Source: Ailurus styani (taxonomy: Eukaryota; Chordata; Mammalia; Carnivora; Ailuridae). From it: DNA of 64,000 bases. Every line of letters begins with the position of its first letter. The first letter of the stretch is position 1. The DNA lies in assembly GCA_002007465.1 (NCBI GenBank), contig LNAC01000109.1:3901376-3965375 (forward strand), in the 5' to 3' direction. Below the pieces are notes generated by a model. It did no database searches. It was given only the letters and a program-made list of their open reading frames with translations, and was not told the DNA's origin. Made by a program: the position numbers and the translations under genes. Below, in pieces: positions 26,001 to 40,400 of the stretch.

Positions 26001-29000
26001 ATGCTGAGTCACTGATGTTGTATTCAGTGTGACATTTAGTCTGTCGGGGTGGGGGGGAGGGTGGTCCCTCCCTTTCCTCTGCCTGCCAAACCATTTTGAT
26101 CCTTTGACCCTCTGTGCTTTCCCTGACTTGACAGACCTCCCTCACGACTGCCAGGGTGATGGATGTCCCCTGACCGAAGCTGCTGGGGCGGTGGGCGATG
26201 GCAGACGAAGTCGCTTCCTCTAGAACCTTTGCTAGATTCAGCGGCCCCACAAAGGCCTTCCTTTGCCAGGATGCTCCAGTGAGGGGGAGCTGAGGCTTAG
26301 AGCCCATTTAATTCCTCTGGAAAGTTACCATTGCTAAGTCTGCATTTCTCCATCTCTTAGATCAGCAAATGGTTAGGAAGCTCCTACTAGTGTGCGAAAC
26401 ACATTTCAGATGGTGGAGGAGAGACGGGAGATAAGATCCTTGAACTCTCGGTAGCTACCCAACCAAAACTGGAAATTGCGCACTTTACCTAAGAGAGTCA
26501 GATGAGAACTCCAAGTGAGGAGTTGTGCCTACTTCCCAGACTGTTCCCAATGGATGTTAATTCATTTGTCCACCCCCCCCTTCTTCATTCTTTGAAACTG
26601 GACCAAGTGTAGCATTGACTAATCTGTGCTTGAGGTTCTCCAGAGAACAGATTTCTCTTTTAACTCTGTTCCTTGGGTGCAAGAACTCTTCCACGTGGTT
26701 TGCCTGTCAAGGATCCTGGAAGAGGAAACAGACTGCTGCTCACATCCCAGTGCTGTCACTGAGGACAGCTTAATTGGCAGCTGGAAGGGCTGAGGGCTGG
26801 TGGGGTTGGTGCAGAATGCTTGAGGTTTCCACGCATCAGCCTCTTGCTGAAGCACGCAGTTGCTCGCTTGAATTCATTCAGCATCTGGATCAGCTTTCTT
26901 GGGCTGTTCTGTTTTCCTCAACGCACACATCATAGATTCTTCTCTCGACTAAGCATCCCTTGTGAAGATCTCTCCTACCTGAGGCTACCGGACAGGGAGG
27001 ACCTTTAGTGCTCCCCTGACTCGTGCAGACGAGGTCACACACATGGCATGCTAAAAATGGTGGTTAGTGACCGAGTCTGCGCCCGTCTCAGGATGTACTC
27101 GTATCGTACCTCGCTGCGGGTGTTTCTGTGGAACCAAAACCGTTCTCTCTGAAGGACACCTCCCAGATTCAGTGCCACACTAGGTCGTCGCCCCCTGATC
27201 CCACAGAGAGCCGGATGGCGAAGGGCAGTTAACACCACGAGGTTTGCCTGGAGCGTGGACTAAATCCACGTTTTTTCCAAATTTCGAATCAGCAGCCCTC
27301 CTTTGAACCCACCCCTCTGTCTTCGCTAACTTCCCACAAATTGGTGCATTTCCGCCCCTTTCCCATATGCTTGCGATCGACCGGCCCGTCTTGGGGGTGA
27401 AGGAGAGCAGAGCAGCTCAACCATCAAGGAGAAGAGAGGGCGGGCCATTTGCAGGAGTGCTGACGCGGGCTGCGGAGATGTGTGGAAGCGATTTACCCAG
27501 CACTCCCCCGCACCAGCTTGCCCGACTGCGGATGGGGTTCGCGCGTTAGGATCCCTGGGGAGACGCCTGGCAGAGGTGCTCTTGCCACACTTACTCATTC
27601 TCTGGAGTCATGGTTGGGAAACGCAGGAATGCCCATGAGAAAAGTCTTTGCCATGGCGGGAATCGTTAAAAATGAGATTAAACAGCGGCGAAGGCTCTTG
27701 CTTCTACAATCTCTAGAGTCATGCGTTAGCCGCTAGCCGCTCAACGGTCCTCTGTTTTACCTCGGTTGTGCATTTTACCTTCCACAGGACCAGCTCTCGG
27801 CAGACATGTACAGTTTCGTGGCCAAAGAAATCGACTATGCAAACTACTTTCAAACGGTAAGGGTCGAGAAAGGTAAGAGCACGTCAGGTTTGCTCACAAG
27901 AGTCAGGGTGTGGACAGGAAGGAAGATGGCATGGAACGTGATGGCCCTTGGGGCATCACGGGCAAGAGTGTGGGTTTCAGCTCTTTGTGTGCGAGTAAGT
28001 CCAGTCTTCTATTTCTCCTTGCATGGACTTCTCTAAAAACCTAAGAATAAAACTCAACCCATCCGTGAAGATGACTGCAGCTCCGTGGCCTGCGGCGGTG
28101 GTTCTCAGAGGTGATTTTGTCCCCTACTCCAGTGGCTGCCCGGCCGTGTCTGCAGGCACTCGTGGCCATCGCCCCGGGGAGGGCACGGGCGCGGGGGTGT
28201 ACATCTAGGGCGGGAAGGTCAAGGGTGAGGCCGAGCATCCTCCAGGGCATGGACAGTCCCCCACAGCAAAGGATGCCTCAGTCCCAGGTGGCAGTCGGGC
28301 CAAGGTTATGAAAGCCAGGTCGGTCACAGAGAAGGAACGTGGGGAGAAGAAGAAAACCCCGCCCCCAGCTCATAACTGCTTCTCAGTTTTATTTTTGCTG
28401 AAGACAATGACAAGTAGGTAAACGATGAACAATGTGGCCTGTTTGCCTGTCTCTTGTCGAGGAAAGCAGATTTAGACCCAAGAGAAACAGGATCTGAGTC
28501 ACCCATATTTGAATGATCTGATCCAAATAATTAAGACCCTGGCTCTCTACCAGGGTAAGTGCAAGGCAAGTCAAAAACAAAATAAAACCAAACCAGCAAT
28601 AATTAAAAAAAGAGAGAGAAAAAATACAAATTATAAAATCTAGTTAATTCACGTGCCTTTAAAGTTGGCAAAATTCAAACCGTAAATGATTGGGGAAGTG
28701 ATGGGATGATAAGGAAGGTAAGGAGGAGAAATCCTGAAAATTTTTGAATTGTAAGCACCCTAGGCCGGTTCAGGCCCTCAACGCTGTGATCAGTGAGTGG
28801 TCCAGACTTTCAGAGGCGTTCCTTCGACCCCAAAAAGAACTGATAAGCATTCCTTCCAGCCTGGAAAGTTTATTTTAAAGTAAGAGCACTTTCTCAAGTA
28901 TATTCTATGGAGTATATTTACAGAGATAATATTTTAGAATTTCTGGAACTTAATGACATTTTTGACATTCCCAAGCTTTCTTGGACTGCCTCCTTGCCAC

Positions 29001-32000
29001 TTATGTACCGTTTTTTTTCCGCAATGTTCTGATTTTTTTTTAAATTTAATTCTTAAGTAGTGTTTAGTTTTTACTTGGAGACATTAGTATCTGCTCTCCA
29101 TGCCAGGCATTTCAACGGAGCGATTTGCTCCCCTTTCCCTCAAGTGCACCCATTGGCGGAGTGGGGGGTCTCAGAATAGAAACGGCAGGACCCTTGCTTC
29201 CTGGGGTCCATCTGCTCTCGTTAGCACTTCAGCAGCTGTGTTAGTAGCGGGATACTCGAAACAGGAAAACTGAAAGAATTTGGGTTTTTGGGCTGCATCA
29301 CGGAGCTGGAGCAGTTTCACTCCCGAGGTCCTTGAGGACCGTGGACCAAGCCACATGGTTTCTGATCAGTTATATATTAAACTCTGCAGAAACCAAGATA
29401 CATACAGCCTAGCATTTAGCTCTGTCTTCGAAGCAAAAAGATTTTTTTTTTAAAGATTTATTTATTTGAGAGAGAGAGTGAGAGTGTGCCTGCTCGGGGG
29501 GGGGGGCAGGGAGGAGGGAAGAGAGACTCCCAAGCAGAGTCCCCGCAGAGCACGGAGCCCAATGGGGCTCGATCCCACGGACCTGACGACATGGCCTGAG
29601 CCGAAACCAAGAGTTGGACACTTCACCGACTGAGCTACCCAAGCGTCCCTAGGCAAATGGGTTTCTAAACGTGTTCCCCATTTATGTTCTCCTACGGCCC
29701 CTCTCTCTGTTGCCTTTGCTTTGAGGATGGGGTGCGAGGCAAGGTGGGGTCACAGTGAAGGCAAGCTGCCCGTGTCAGGCACCAGGCCCCGGGGTGGTCC
29801 CCCCTCATCCTCCGTGGCTCTCCTGCCTCCCAAATGTCCACTTGAGGGGACTCCTTTGCTCCAGAGGCTGAGGAGGAGGCACGCGCGAGTCATTATTTGA
29901 GGTGGCCTGAGAGAGAGCAGGGTGCGGTGAGGAAGGTGAGGGAGCACCTTCACGCAGAGCCCCCCACGGGGCCCAGCAGTCGCGCTCCCCGCCCTCCGGC
30001 AAAGGGTAATGCTCGCCCTTGTGTCTCCTCAGCTCATCGAAGTGCAGGCAGAGTACCACAGGAAGTCACTGGCACTCTTGCAGGCCGTGTTGCCTCAGAT
30101 AAAAGCACAACAGGGTAAGTGCAGACCTTCCCTGGAGCGGGGAGGTGGGTGAGGCCGCTTGCCCACTGAGATGCCCAAGTTCGACGAGCCTCTAGAACTT
30201 TCCACGCCGGTGTCTTGAGCCAGCACCCACCTACGCACTGCCCCCCACAGGGGACGAGTTGGGGGTGTGCACGGACGTGTGTGGTTGGTGCGTATCCAGC
30301 ATGAAGCCCAGCAGGTCTGGACACAGTTCACTCCCCAGCCGTCTGTGCCGCCGGGTCTCCTCCCTTCTCCCCAGACCACGGGAATGGAGACTCCACTGGG
30401 CCTCCGTGTCTTTGGCAGTCAGGCAGATCTCTGCCTGGCCGGAAGCAAAGAAAGCTGCCAGCGCGGGCGCCCTTCCCAAGCCGCTGACGGGCCCCTCTCT
30501 TGCCTCCCCGCACAGAGGCCTGGGTGGAGAAGCCTTCCTTCGGGAAGCCTCTGGAGGAGCACCTCACCCTCAGCGGCCGGGAAATCGCCTTCCCCATCGA
30601 GGCCTGCGTGACGATGCTGCTTGAGTGTGGCATGCAGGAGGAGGTGGGTCTGGGGACGGCTGCAGCCAGCCCCGAACAGGTCCCCTGCTCCGGGCCACAG
30701 AGCCTGTGGCCCCTTCCCTCCCCGGCCCCCGCCAGCCCAGACTCGTCGTGACACGGGACCGCTCCCCGTCCGGCCGCACGCAGTCGGTCCTGCTTCCTTC
30801 CGCGGGCCTTCACTTGTCGGGGAGGGAGGAGCACTGTGGGAGGCTGATGCCACTGGCCCCGGAGAAACTTCCAGCCCCACTCCAGCCGTCCTGCCTTCAT
30901 ATTTAACAGGATGAGGCCAGGCTGCTGCTCCTCCCTCCCTGTCCCCCCCCCGTTCCTCTTCTTTCTCCTTTTCTTCTGCCCCATCCTCCTCTTCCTCCTC
31001 CTCCTTTGCTTGTTGAGTTCCGTCATTTTAAAAATAGACCTTTTAACCTTTTTGATCATGACTCTTTTCGAGAGATCCTGAAAACAGGATTGATAGTGAC
31101 ATTGGCAAGCCCTCCTTAAGAGCCACATGTAGAGAAGTCTATGGGAGATGGGCGACTATTGTTTTACTGCCGTGTAAGCCATTTCCTTGGAGGTGGACTT
31201 CGCATTTGGTTTCTTCTGGAGGCTCTTTTGAAATCTCTGGTCCATCTTCGTTTGATCTGGTCAGTCGATAATAAGAGCGTGCCATGCATTTATCGCTGAG
31301 CAACGTGTACCGGGGGAGATGGTGGCTTATGAACTTGCTGGGGCACAGGTGTCTAGCATCTGTCAAATACACCCGATTAATTCAGAACAGCTGCAGGTCT
31401 TTACGTGGGCCCTGGGTCACGAGTGACAAACCGAGGTCTGCCCAGGGAAGGAAGCCACTAATCATCCGGATGCATGTTGGCCGCTGCACTGTGCCAGGCC
31501 TGTCCACATGCGGCCTCTTCTCAAGGGATGGGGACAAATGTGGGGTTTTGGGCCACGTTTTAAGTGCCGGGCATTCTCGCATCTGTTATTGGTTACTAGG
31601 TGAGGAGATCTTTACAGTCCCTGAGCCAGAGCCTTATGGAGGGAGGTGGACTGGGCCTCCCCCGACCCCATCGCTTTTTAAAATTACGGAAAAACTGCAA
31701 CACATAAGGATGAAATAATGAGCCACATCACCTAGCTTACGGACCGTCCTGCTTCCCCTCTGCCTCCGTTCCTGCCCCCCAATGCCCGCCTTGGATAATT
31801 GGAAGCCAGTCCCAGACACTGTGTCATTTCATCTGCAATACTTTCAGTATGTTTCTCTAAAAGATGGGGAATAAATAGTAATTATGTATAATACGGAACA
31901 TAAAAGCATTATGTACAAAAAGGAAACATAATGTGTTCATTTCTTCAAATATCAGCATCAGTGGGTTCTTTCTGCCTCTCCCTAGACACTTTCTGTTTTT

Positions 32001-35000
32001 CTCTACTTCGTACCAACTTTTCTCCTTTTAGTAACAGAAATGCTCAGGTTGTCCCTAGCCGGGAACACATGTCTTCTTTGAACCCAACTACATCCTCATA
32101 CTCCTTCCCCAGCTCTTCGGTTTTGTCCTTGCTTCGGTTCCCCAGTTCCCCTCTTGCCCCCGCCAGCGGCACGGGGATCGTCAGCCCCGTCACCCCATCC
32201 CTACCCTCAGGGAGCTTTTGGGGTTCTTCCCCCTCCTCTCTGGGCGCCACTGCCACGTGTACCACCATTTCTTCAATGTGCGCCCACAGATTTTCCTCGG
32301 TCGCCCCCAAACTGGACTCCCTAGCTATTGTAAGAAGCCCCTCCTGCTCCTCTTGGTTTTTATCTGTCACTCAGTGAAACAGCCTTCTCGGTAACACAGT
32401 CCAACATCTCTAGGCTATTGGACGGCCCTACTCGCTTCTCTTTGGCATAATCAGTCACCAAGCGCCATTCATTTGGTTTGCTCCACAGCAGTGGCATGGT
32501 TTTATGAGAATCCAACGCACTACTCTGGTATCTGCTGTAGCTTACTCTTGGTCACAGCAGCCTTAGTTATACACTCGTCCAAACATATTTATGGAGCTTC
32601 CTCGCATAGATGGAGGAAGAGAGCTTTGGACATCTACTCAGAATGGAGTTAGCCATCTTAGCAGGCCCAACACTCCATATTCCAGACCAGAAACATTTCC
32701 TCCTGAAGAAACTGGGAGATCCGAATGGCGGCCACAGAAGGTTGAAAGAGCAAGGACTATTCTGCAGAATGCCAGGAGCTGAGAGGGCGAAACCAACCAG
32801 TAGCTCTTCGATCATGTCTAACTCGCCTGTGGCTTGGGGGTTCCCTTCTAACTCTGACCTGCATTTGTCTCCTCAGCACACCCCTGTCATCTTCTTTTTC
32901 TCTTCAGAGCTCACTTTTGTACACGGTACTGTGGTTTATTTGGAAGCGGTGACAGGGATTCAGAAGTGACTTTAAGAAAGAATCGAGGAGGGAACGACAG
33001 GCATCGTCCCCTGACAAACCGCCCCTAGTTTGCCGGTCCCCTGAGGACACAGACTTAATCTCTAAAAGCAGAGCGCTGCGTCTCCCAAGACACTCACACG
33101 CACTCACCTTTTCACATCCAGCTTCCTACACCCCCACGTCTGACCAGGTGTTGGCGGCTTCTCCAAAATATATCTGAAGTACCCAAGAGGTTGGAGTGTT
33201 CAAGGCTCACACAGTCCACAGAGACTTAGTGACCCAGGGTGATGGGTCACCCCATCCGAGGCCCTGGGGACACCACAGTGGGTGAAGCCCAGTTCCTGCT
33301 CCAAAGTTGCTTACGTCTAAAGAAGACGTTTAGAGAGCGGGCAGCCACCACACAGGGAGACGACGATGGGGAAAACGCATCAAGGGGATTTGGAGGAAGG
33401 GAGCGGGGAGACTCTGTGTTGGTTTTGCTCGTGTGCCTTTGCCTTGTAGGGCTGTGCGCTGACCCTCTGTGCTGTTTTAGGGACTCTTCCGTGTGGCACC
33501 GTCTGCCTCCAAGTTGAAGAAGCTGAAAGCGGCTCTAGACTGCTGTGTGGTGGATGTGCAGGAGTACTCAGCAGACCCCCACGCCATCGCAGGTGGGCCG
33601 CCTCGGCCGCTTAGCCAGGGGCTCCCTGGGGTTGGAGAGGCTCATGGGGGAAAAGGGCGCGTGGTCACATGACCCGCGAGCCCGCGGCTTCCCAGCATGC
33701 GTCGGATGTATCCCGGGGAAGGGCGTGTGGTCGCATGACCCACGAGCCTGCGGCTTCCCAGCATGCATCGGATGTATCCCGGGCAAGGGCTCATAGTCAC
33801 ATGACCCTCGAGCCAGCGGCTTCCCAGCATGCATCGGATGTATCCTGGGGAAGGGCGTGTGGTCACATGACCCTGGAGCTCACGGCCTTCCAGCGTGCGT
33901 CAGCTGTCTCCAGCCAAGGTTCGGTTTTAAGCCCGATTGCTGGGGCCCCGTGAGGAAGTATCTCGCCAGGTGCAGAGAGAGAGGATGCGGTGATCCGTTC
34001 CCGTGGGAAACCACCGTTTGGTCGTGGCGCGTGGGTCAGGGGAGCCCATCCCCCAACGGACCCCCCCTCCCGCGGGCGATGCCAGCTGGTAGGACGCGTC
34101 TATGCCAGTGTAAAGCGGCTCAGAGCCCGTATCGTGTCCGTGTCCAGGAGCTTTGAAATCTTACCTCCGAGAGTTGCCGGAACCTCTGATGACCTTTGAA
34201 CTCTATGACGAGTGGATTCAGGCTTCCAAGTGAGTACATCGCGTCTCGGAGTGTGCGCGTGGGTAGGGTTTCTTCGGAGGGTTTATTGAAATGAGGAGAG
34301 CGTGTAACCTCAGATCTTACAGGTCCGCTTCTTGGTGTATATCATCCTTGTGCCCAGAGGAGCATGTGCAAGGATGCCACTGCCGCCGTTATTTTCAGTA
34401 ACAAAACCTAGATATTATTAAAGGTGTCTTGGGGGGGGACCAGGGGCATGAATAAGTAAATCATGGCGTATCTACACTGTGACGTACTCTGGAGCGCTTA
34501 AAAACCCTGGTCAAGCTATTCCTGCTAACACGAAGGTGGGAAGACTTCACTTTTCAGTGAGATAAAACAGGTTAACAAGGACACATATAATATGTTTTTT
34601 TTTTTAAACACGACACACTCAAAAGCATATAATTTTAGGAGTGTCTCTATATATGCTTACATGCGTAGAAGGTTCTGGAAGGGCTCACACAAGCAGATCG
34701 TCACGATTCCTTCTAGAGAGAAGAATAGAACAAGGGAGTGGTCACAGGGTCTTGACTCGTACTTGTTACAAAGACAATAATAATGGTTCCTTAACAGCTC
34801 ATGTAAACACTTGCCGTGTTGTCTGCGGGCTGCCCTCAGCTGGGTGCCTGAGAAGGGGCATGATTTCTAGAGCTCTCTCGTAGGTTTAGTCTCAAGGCGT
34901 GGCCAGCTGCTAGCCTGTCAGAAGGAATGCTCGAGTGCGTAAGTGCTGCTTTGGGTCCTGCTGCTGACCCCAAGGGAAGCCAGGCCCTGTGTGGCGTGTT

Positions 35001-37372
35001 AGAGAAGACTGGCTCCCATCCCGTGCCAGGGCGCTGGGCTTTTCCCCAAGGTGGAGTAGAGATTACGCCTTGGAAAAGCCTGGCTGGTTACCTGGCATGC
35101 TTCCATCTGCTTGTGGAGCGTGGGTGTGAGCTCCGTGACAATACTGATCATGAGCGATACCTCTTTCTCAGGTGTTTGTTAGAGTCTTGTCACTATTCTA
35201 AGCTCATTGTGTGCTTTTAAGTCGTTTAATTGTCACAGCAATGAACCCTTCGGAAGTGGGCTATGCTGTCTTCCTTAGCTTATAGGTGAGGAAGACAGGT
35301 CCTAGAGCAGGTGTGTGACCAGGTTATCTGCCGTCTAATAAATGGCAGAATTTGGGTTCGGTCCAGGGAATCGGGTCTGGGACCCATGTGCCTTCGGGGG
35401 AAGGGCACGTGGTCTGGGACCCATGTATCCGGGGGCACTTCGTGTCTCTCTGGAGCCGCTCAGTGGCCCTAGGGATGAAGAGAAATGAGACCATATCTGC
35501 TGAGGGAAACTGTCCCTTTTATTTCCTAATTGTATACGTGATTTTGATGCCGGAAGAGCTCGAGAAGGGAGGACAGGCGGGGCATTGAGCCCATTTTACA
35601 GATGAGAAGAGTGAGGTCGTGTAGAGATTCAGTAGTTGGCACAAGATCACGGGCGGGATCGACCCAGGTCTTTAATGGGTTCCCTGCACCAAAGCCTCCT
35701 CGTCCAGCCTTTGGTTAAATTGCAGCCACTTCACAAATAGGATCTGTTAACCTTTACATTTCTAAGTGGCACGTTTGGTTTGCACTTCAGAGTCCTAGGA
35801 GGAGTGTGTTTTGGAGGATGCTTACCTCTTCTCAAGGCAGAACTGAGGGAAAAGAGAGATTTTTCTCCCCTTGGTCAGGATCTATGGATGGACCCGTGGG
35901 TACACAGCGATGAAGTGCCTTGGGCCCCGGGTTACGGGGTCAGAGCTGAGCCCTCACCCTTCCGATGTTTTCCTTTTAGTTTTTCTGGAGAAAAGATTCT
36001 TTGAGCAGAAAGGCCTTCCTAACCACGTACACCTTGTTATAGATTTTCACAAGAAGCATATATAAAATGTAGTCCTATAAGTAGTCTCTTTTCATTCTTA
36101 GTGGCCTTATTAAAAAAAATAAATAAAAACCTTTGAATCAGACTTTTCGTAGAGTGGAGAATCTTTGGTTCATGGAAATTATCGTCTCTGAGTTAGATCT
36201 TGAAGGTCAGATTTCCTTACGTGTATACCGAGCTCATACAATGTACTGATTCAAAAGGTATTTATTGAGCACCTGGGATGTGTCAGATGCCAAGGAACTT
36301 TAAGTACCATTTATTGAACGGACAGCAGGCTGCCCCACAGTGTGAAAGTGGGTTGAGCTCTCTTGACTGGTATGTTGTATCCTGGTTCCCGTGCTGGAAT
36401 CCTCCTCCTGACACCACCACGGCCCTGCATTCACCAGAGACCTGTGACACGTACCGCGGAGGTTTGCGGGACAAGACAGGGGCCCCAGAGAGGGAAATAG
36501 TCGTCATCAGCACTTGGCTGATAATAGCCCGCCGGTACGGTCAGTCGCAACAGTTGGCTTCTCATTCTCCGGCTGGTTAATACGATCGCCAGTGAGCTCT
36601 CACTGATCCCTGCTCAGCCGCTGGCTCTCCTGTTTCTTTCCCCCAGTATTCAGGAGCAAGACAAGAGGCTTCAGGCTCTGTGGAATGCTTGTGAAAAATT
36701 GCCCAAGGCCAATCACAACAACATCCGGTAAGTGGACGGTTCCTGGAGACCTGGGGTCAGGGTTATTTAAGCCGTGCACACACCGTTTCCTGGCGAAAGG
36801 TCATGGTAACTAGCCTGTGCGGCATTTTAGGGGGTGCTGAGTTTGGTTACTGCACATGGTCTCCTTTCAACCTCAGATGACCCTGCGAGGTTGTCAGTTA
36901 CTGTGCTGCCAAGGAGGAATAGGACAGAAGGCGCTATATGACTTTGGAAGCCCGCTGGCTAATTCAGTTGACTTCTCCGATGTGTAAGAAGCAAAGATGA
37001 ATGCAAGCTATTTTTAAGATACGGGTTTATTTTTTTAAGAGTTTTTTATTTATTCTCTTGAGAGCAAGAGCATGAGCAGGGGGAGGCTCGAAGGGGGAGG
37101 GAGAAGCAGACTCCCGCGAAGCACGGAGCCCGGTGCGGGGCTCCATCCCAGGACCCCAGCAGGCAGACGCTGAACCAGCAAGCCACCCAAGCACCCCGGT
37201 ATTGTGGGTTTATTGTAAAGATAGCATTGTTCAGGCACAGCTGGGGAGGCTGAGCAAACCTGGAGCTGCTTGGTGGAAGTGTCCTTGAGCTTGTCTGTAC
37301 GGAGAAGGAGCCAGAAGAGTATCCTCCCATGCTCCACCATTCGCTGCCTCTTTCCCGCACATCTCCATCTCA

Positions 37373-37419
<47 letters not shown>

Positions 37420-40400
37420 GCTCTCTCGCTTCCCCCGCCCTGGGATTTTACTTCCCGCTCCTCTACAGATCTTTTTCTGCTCCTTCACACTCTCTGCTTC
37501 CTCCCCCCTTCGGCTTGCCAGCACCGCTCCCGGCCCTGCCACCTCCCCTCCGTGCTTCCCCCCGTGCACGCTCCCAGCTTCAGCCCCTGTTGCCATCTGC
37601 CTGAGCATTTCTGCTTTCCCGTTCAGAATCCTAGCAGCCGGCGGTGTGGCGGGCCCTTGAGAAATTAAACATAGAGTTACCATCTGATCCGGCCACGCCG
37701 CCTCTGGGTATATATAGACCCAAGAGATGTGAAAGCAGGGACTTGGTATTTGTACACTCGTGTGCGTGACAGCGCCATCCGTCATAGCCGAGAGGTGAAA
37801 ACCGGGGGAGGGGAGCACGGGACGGCAGGGCAGTGTTTATTGGGTATAGAGATTCTGTTCTGGAAGCCGAGAACGATCCGGAGATGGTTGGTGGTGATGG
37901 TGCTTTACAGTGCGAACATACTTCACGCCACTGACTGTAATGCTACCACCCACTTAAGAGTGATTAAAGTAGTAATTTTTATGTATATTTTACCCCAATT
38001 AAAAAAAATTCCCAAGAGCGATTTATCGTGCGGCTTCCTCATTAGTTCCTTGAGAGAGAAGCCGCATAGCATCGTGTCCTGTTAAAGTGTGCCGTGTGTG
38101 GCCGTATGTGTGCAGAGTCGCACAGCTGTGTCCTCAGTCCTGCAAAAGAACCGTGTTCCCGTCAGCAGTCACTCCCTTTCCCCCTCAGCCCGGCCCCTGG
38201 CAGACGCGAATCTGCCTCTTCTCCATCTCTGCCGATTTGTCTCTGCGGGACATTTCACCGGGGTGGAGCCCTACAGCACGTGGTCTCGTGTGTCTTGTTT
38301 ATTTCACTTAGGACGATGGCCTTAAGGTTCATCCGTGCGCCTGGGAGCGTGTGTCAGTATCTCGTTTCTTTCCGTGGGTGAATAGTATTCCATTGTATGG
38401 ATAGACCACATTTTATTTACCTGTTCCTCCCTCGGTGGACATTTTGGATGGTCTCCTCTCTCTGGCTGGCTTGCATAACGCTGATGAACATTTGTGTGCA
38501 AGTCTGTGTGGGGGCAAATTCCTCTTGGGCGGGTCTCTGGGAGTGAATTGTTGGCTCATCAGATTCATGCTGAATCTATGTTTAGCTTTTTTCTCCATTA
38601 GCTCTCAAAGCCACACTGAGGTTAATCTCAAGGGACACCACCCCTAGCATGCAGAGGTTCCTCTGATGATGCCTGGACACTTTGCTTTTCACCTCTGCAC
38701 CCGGGGAGGGGAGCAGGTGACGGAGGTTTGGAAAGAAGGAGGGGCTTCAGGTCCCTAGATACTGAGTCAGAAGGAAAGATGGGGATTTCTCTGGCCGGGG
38801 TTCACTGATGCAGATGTTGATATGTAGCCGAGTGAGATTGGATGGAGTCTGTCTGTTTTTCAGGGATTCTCATGGCTTGACACGTTACACGTCTTCATTG
38901 TAACGCAGGATGTATGGCATCTCATCGTCAGTAAGATGGGCCACGTGAGAGAAATTTCTGCCCTCTGCTGGCGGAACGTGGCTGGGGTTGAGCCCAAGTC
39001 AAACCTGGCCATTCTGTCTTCCTTTCAGATACTTGATCAAATTTTTATCCAAGCTATCAGAATATCAAGATGTAAACAAGATGACTCCTAGTAACATGGC
39101 AATTGTGTTAGGACCCAACCTCCTGTGGCCGCAAGCGGAAGGGTGAGTACACAGGGAGGAACGTGCGTGGGGTGGCGTATGGGCGGGGTGGCCAGGGCCC
39201 CAGATAAATCATCAGCTTTTTTTACTTGTCAAGTCCTATTTCTCTTTTGGCCTGTTCATGTTTTAGGCTCAGGAGAAGACCCAGGATTCTGCAGATCTTT
39301 CTCATTGATGGTCTCAGAGCTGCAGGCCTGCAGCAAGGGTCTTCTCTGAGCTCATCTGAGTTCGCAGTGGGCCAGGCAAGCTCTTCCCAGGCTTTCTGAA
39401 GCTCTGTGAAGAGCACACCTCCCAGCATCTGGCTGCAAGGGATGGAGGGCTGTCTCGAAAGAGAGCAGAGTTGGAAAGCAGACGAGTCTGGCAGTTGTGA
39501 GAATCACACCTCACGATGAAAGCTGCCTGATACTTGGTGATTTCATGTCTATTACTCATTTACATACCCCTCGTAAGGAGGACTTCTATGGTTACTCCAT
39601 CCCGTAGGAGGGGGAGAGAGGTTCGGAAAGGCGATGTGTCCTTCCGAAGAGAAAGCCTACTCTCAGACCTGGTCGGCGGACTTCCGGTCAGGGGCCCTTC
39701 TGGGCTGCGGGGCCTGGTGGGCCTCTCCGCTGCCTCGGCTGCTAACCCAGTCCTGCCGCCTCTCCGCTCGCAGGAACATCACGGAGATGATGACGACCGT
39801 TTCCCTGCAGATTGTCGGGATCATCGAGCCCATCATCCAGCATGCAGACTGGTTCTTCCCTGGGGGTACGTGGCGGCTTCCAGACACGGGAGCGGGGGGC
39901 CGGGGGGCCGGGGGAGGAATAAGAGTATTACTGTGAGTTCAGAACTTTGAAACCGGAGGTGTTTGTGACTAAGCCTCCTGCACACCTGCATGAGTTGTGG
40001 TGGTTTCTTACTGTCTAATCCCTGGCCGAGTGACAGTCTGGCCGCAGGCGTCCCCTGCCCGCACTCACCACGTCTGTGGATTTTACTGGTCTAACATCCA
40101 CACCACGGTGTCTTTAAATCTGTGAATCGTGAAATGCTGGAGCAGAGAGGAAAGGGAGCTCGCCTGCTTTTATAGATGCTGCGTAGACCTGAGATGAGCT
40201 TGGACTTTAATTCAGGGATCCCTTGGGTGCCATCCTTTTGTTACTCCTTGTGTGTGTTCTCTGAATTGCCTTCAATGTGTAAAGGAGGGGCTCAAAGGCG
40301 AGGAGATTCTTTTTGTATCTGGTTCAAAATTAGGCCGTAATGGCAGCTCCCTCCTGCGGTGCTTCCTGAATGTCCCAGCCACGGAAGCACCATCACATAA

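Larger units (their letters stand above)
20321..27787. other. ARHGAP44 intron, 7.5 kb
   Basis: Two SINEs and a long antisense L1 block fill much of it. 20321-21090, 21280-21816, 22033-22480 and 25830-27787 show no recognised repeat, RNA or gene. 25850-27787 is mixed-composition sequence with only short chance open frames. Confidence 0.7.
34230..36646. other. ARHGAP44 intron, 2.4 kb
   Basis: Contains an old L1 piece and two MIR-like pieces. 34810-35220 and 35680-36646 show no recognised element. Confidence 0.65.
36728..39028. other. ARHGAP44 intron, 2.3 kb
   Basis: Holds one SINE, a TCTG/TC microsatellite and two LINE pieces. 36728-37020 and 38625-39028 show nothing recognised. Confidence 0.7.

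Noticed and set aside
30328..31128. 266-codon minus-strand open frame
   Set aside because: It lies antisense to the ARHGAP44 exon at 30516-30643 and a polypyrimidine block. The Arg/Lys-rich start is the reverse of the CT-rich tract, and no domain is recognisable.
33568..33953. Repetitive open frames on both strands over the 66-bp repeat
   Set aside because: A unit length divisible by three keeps any frame open; this is a property of the minisatellite.
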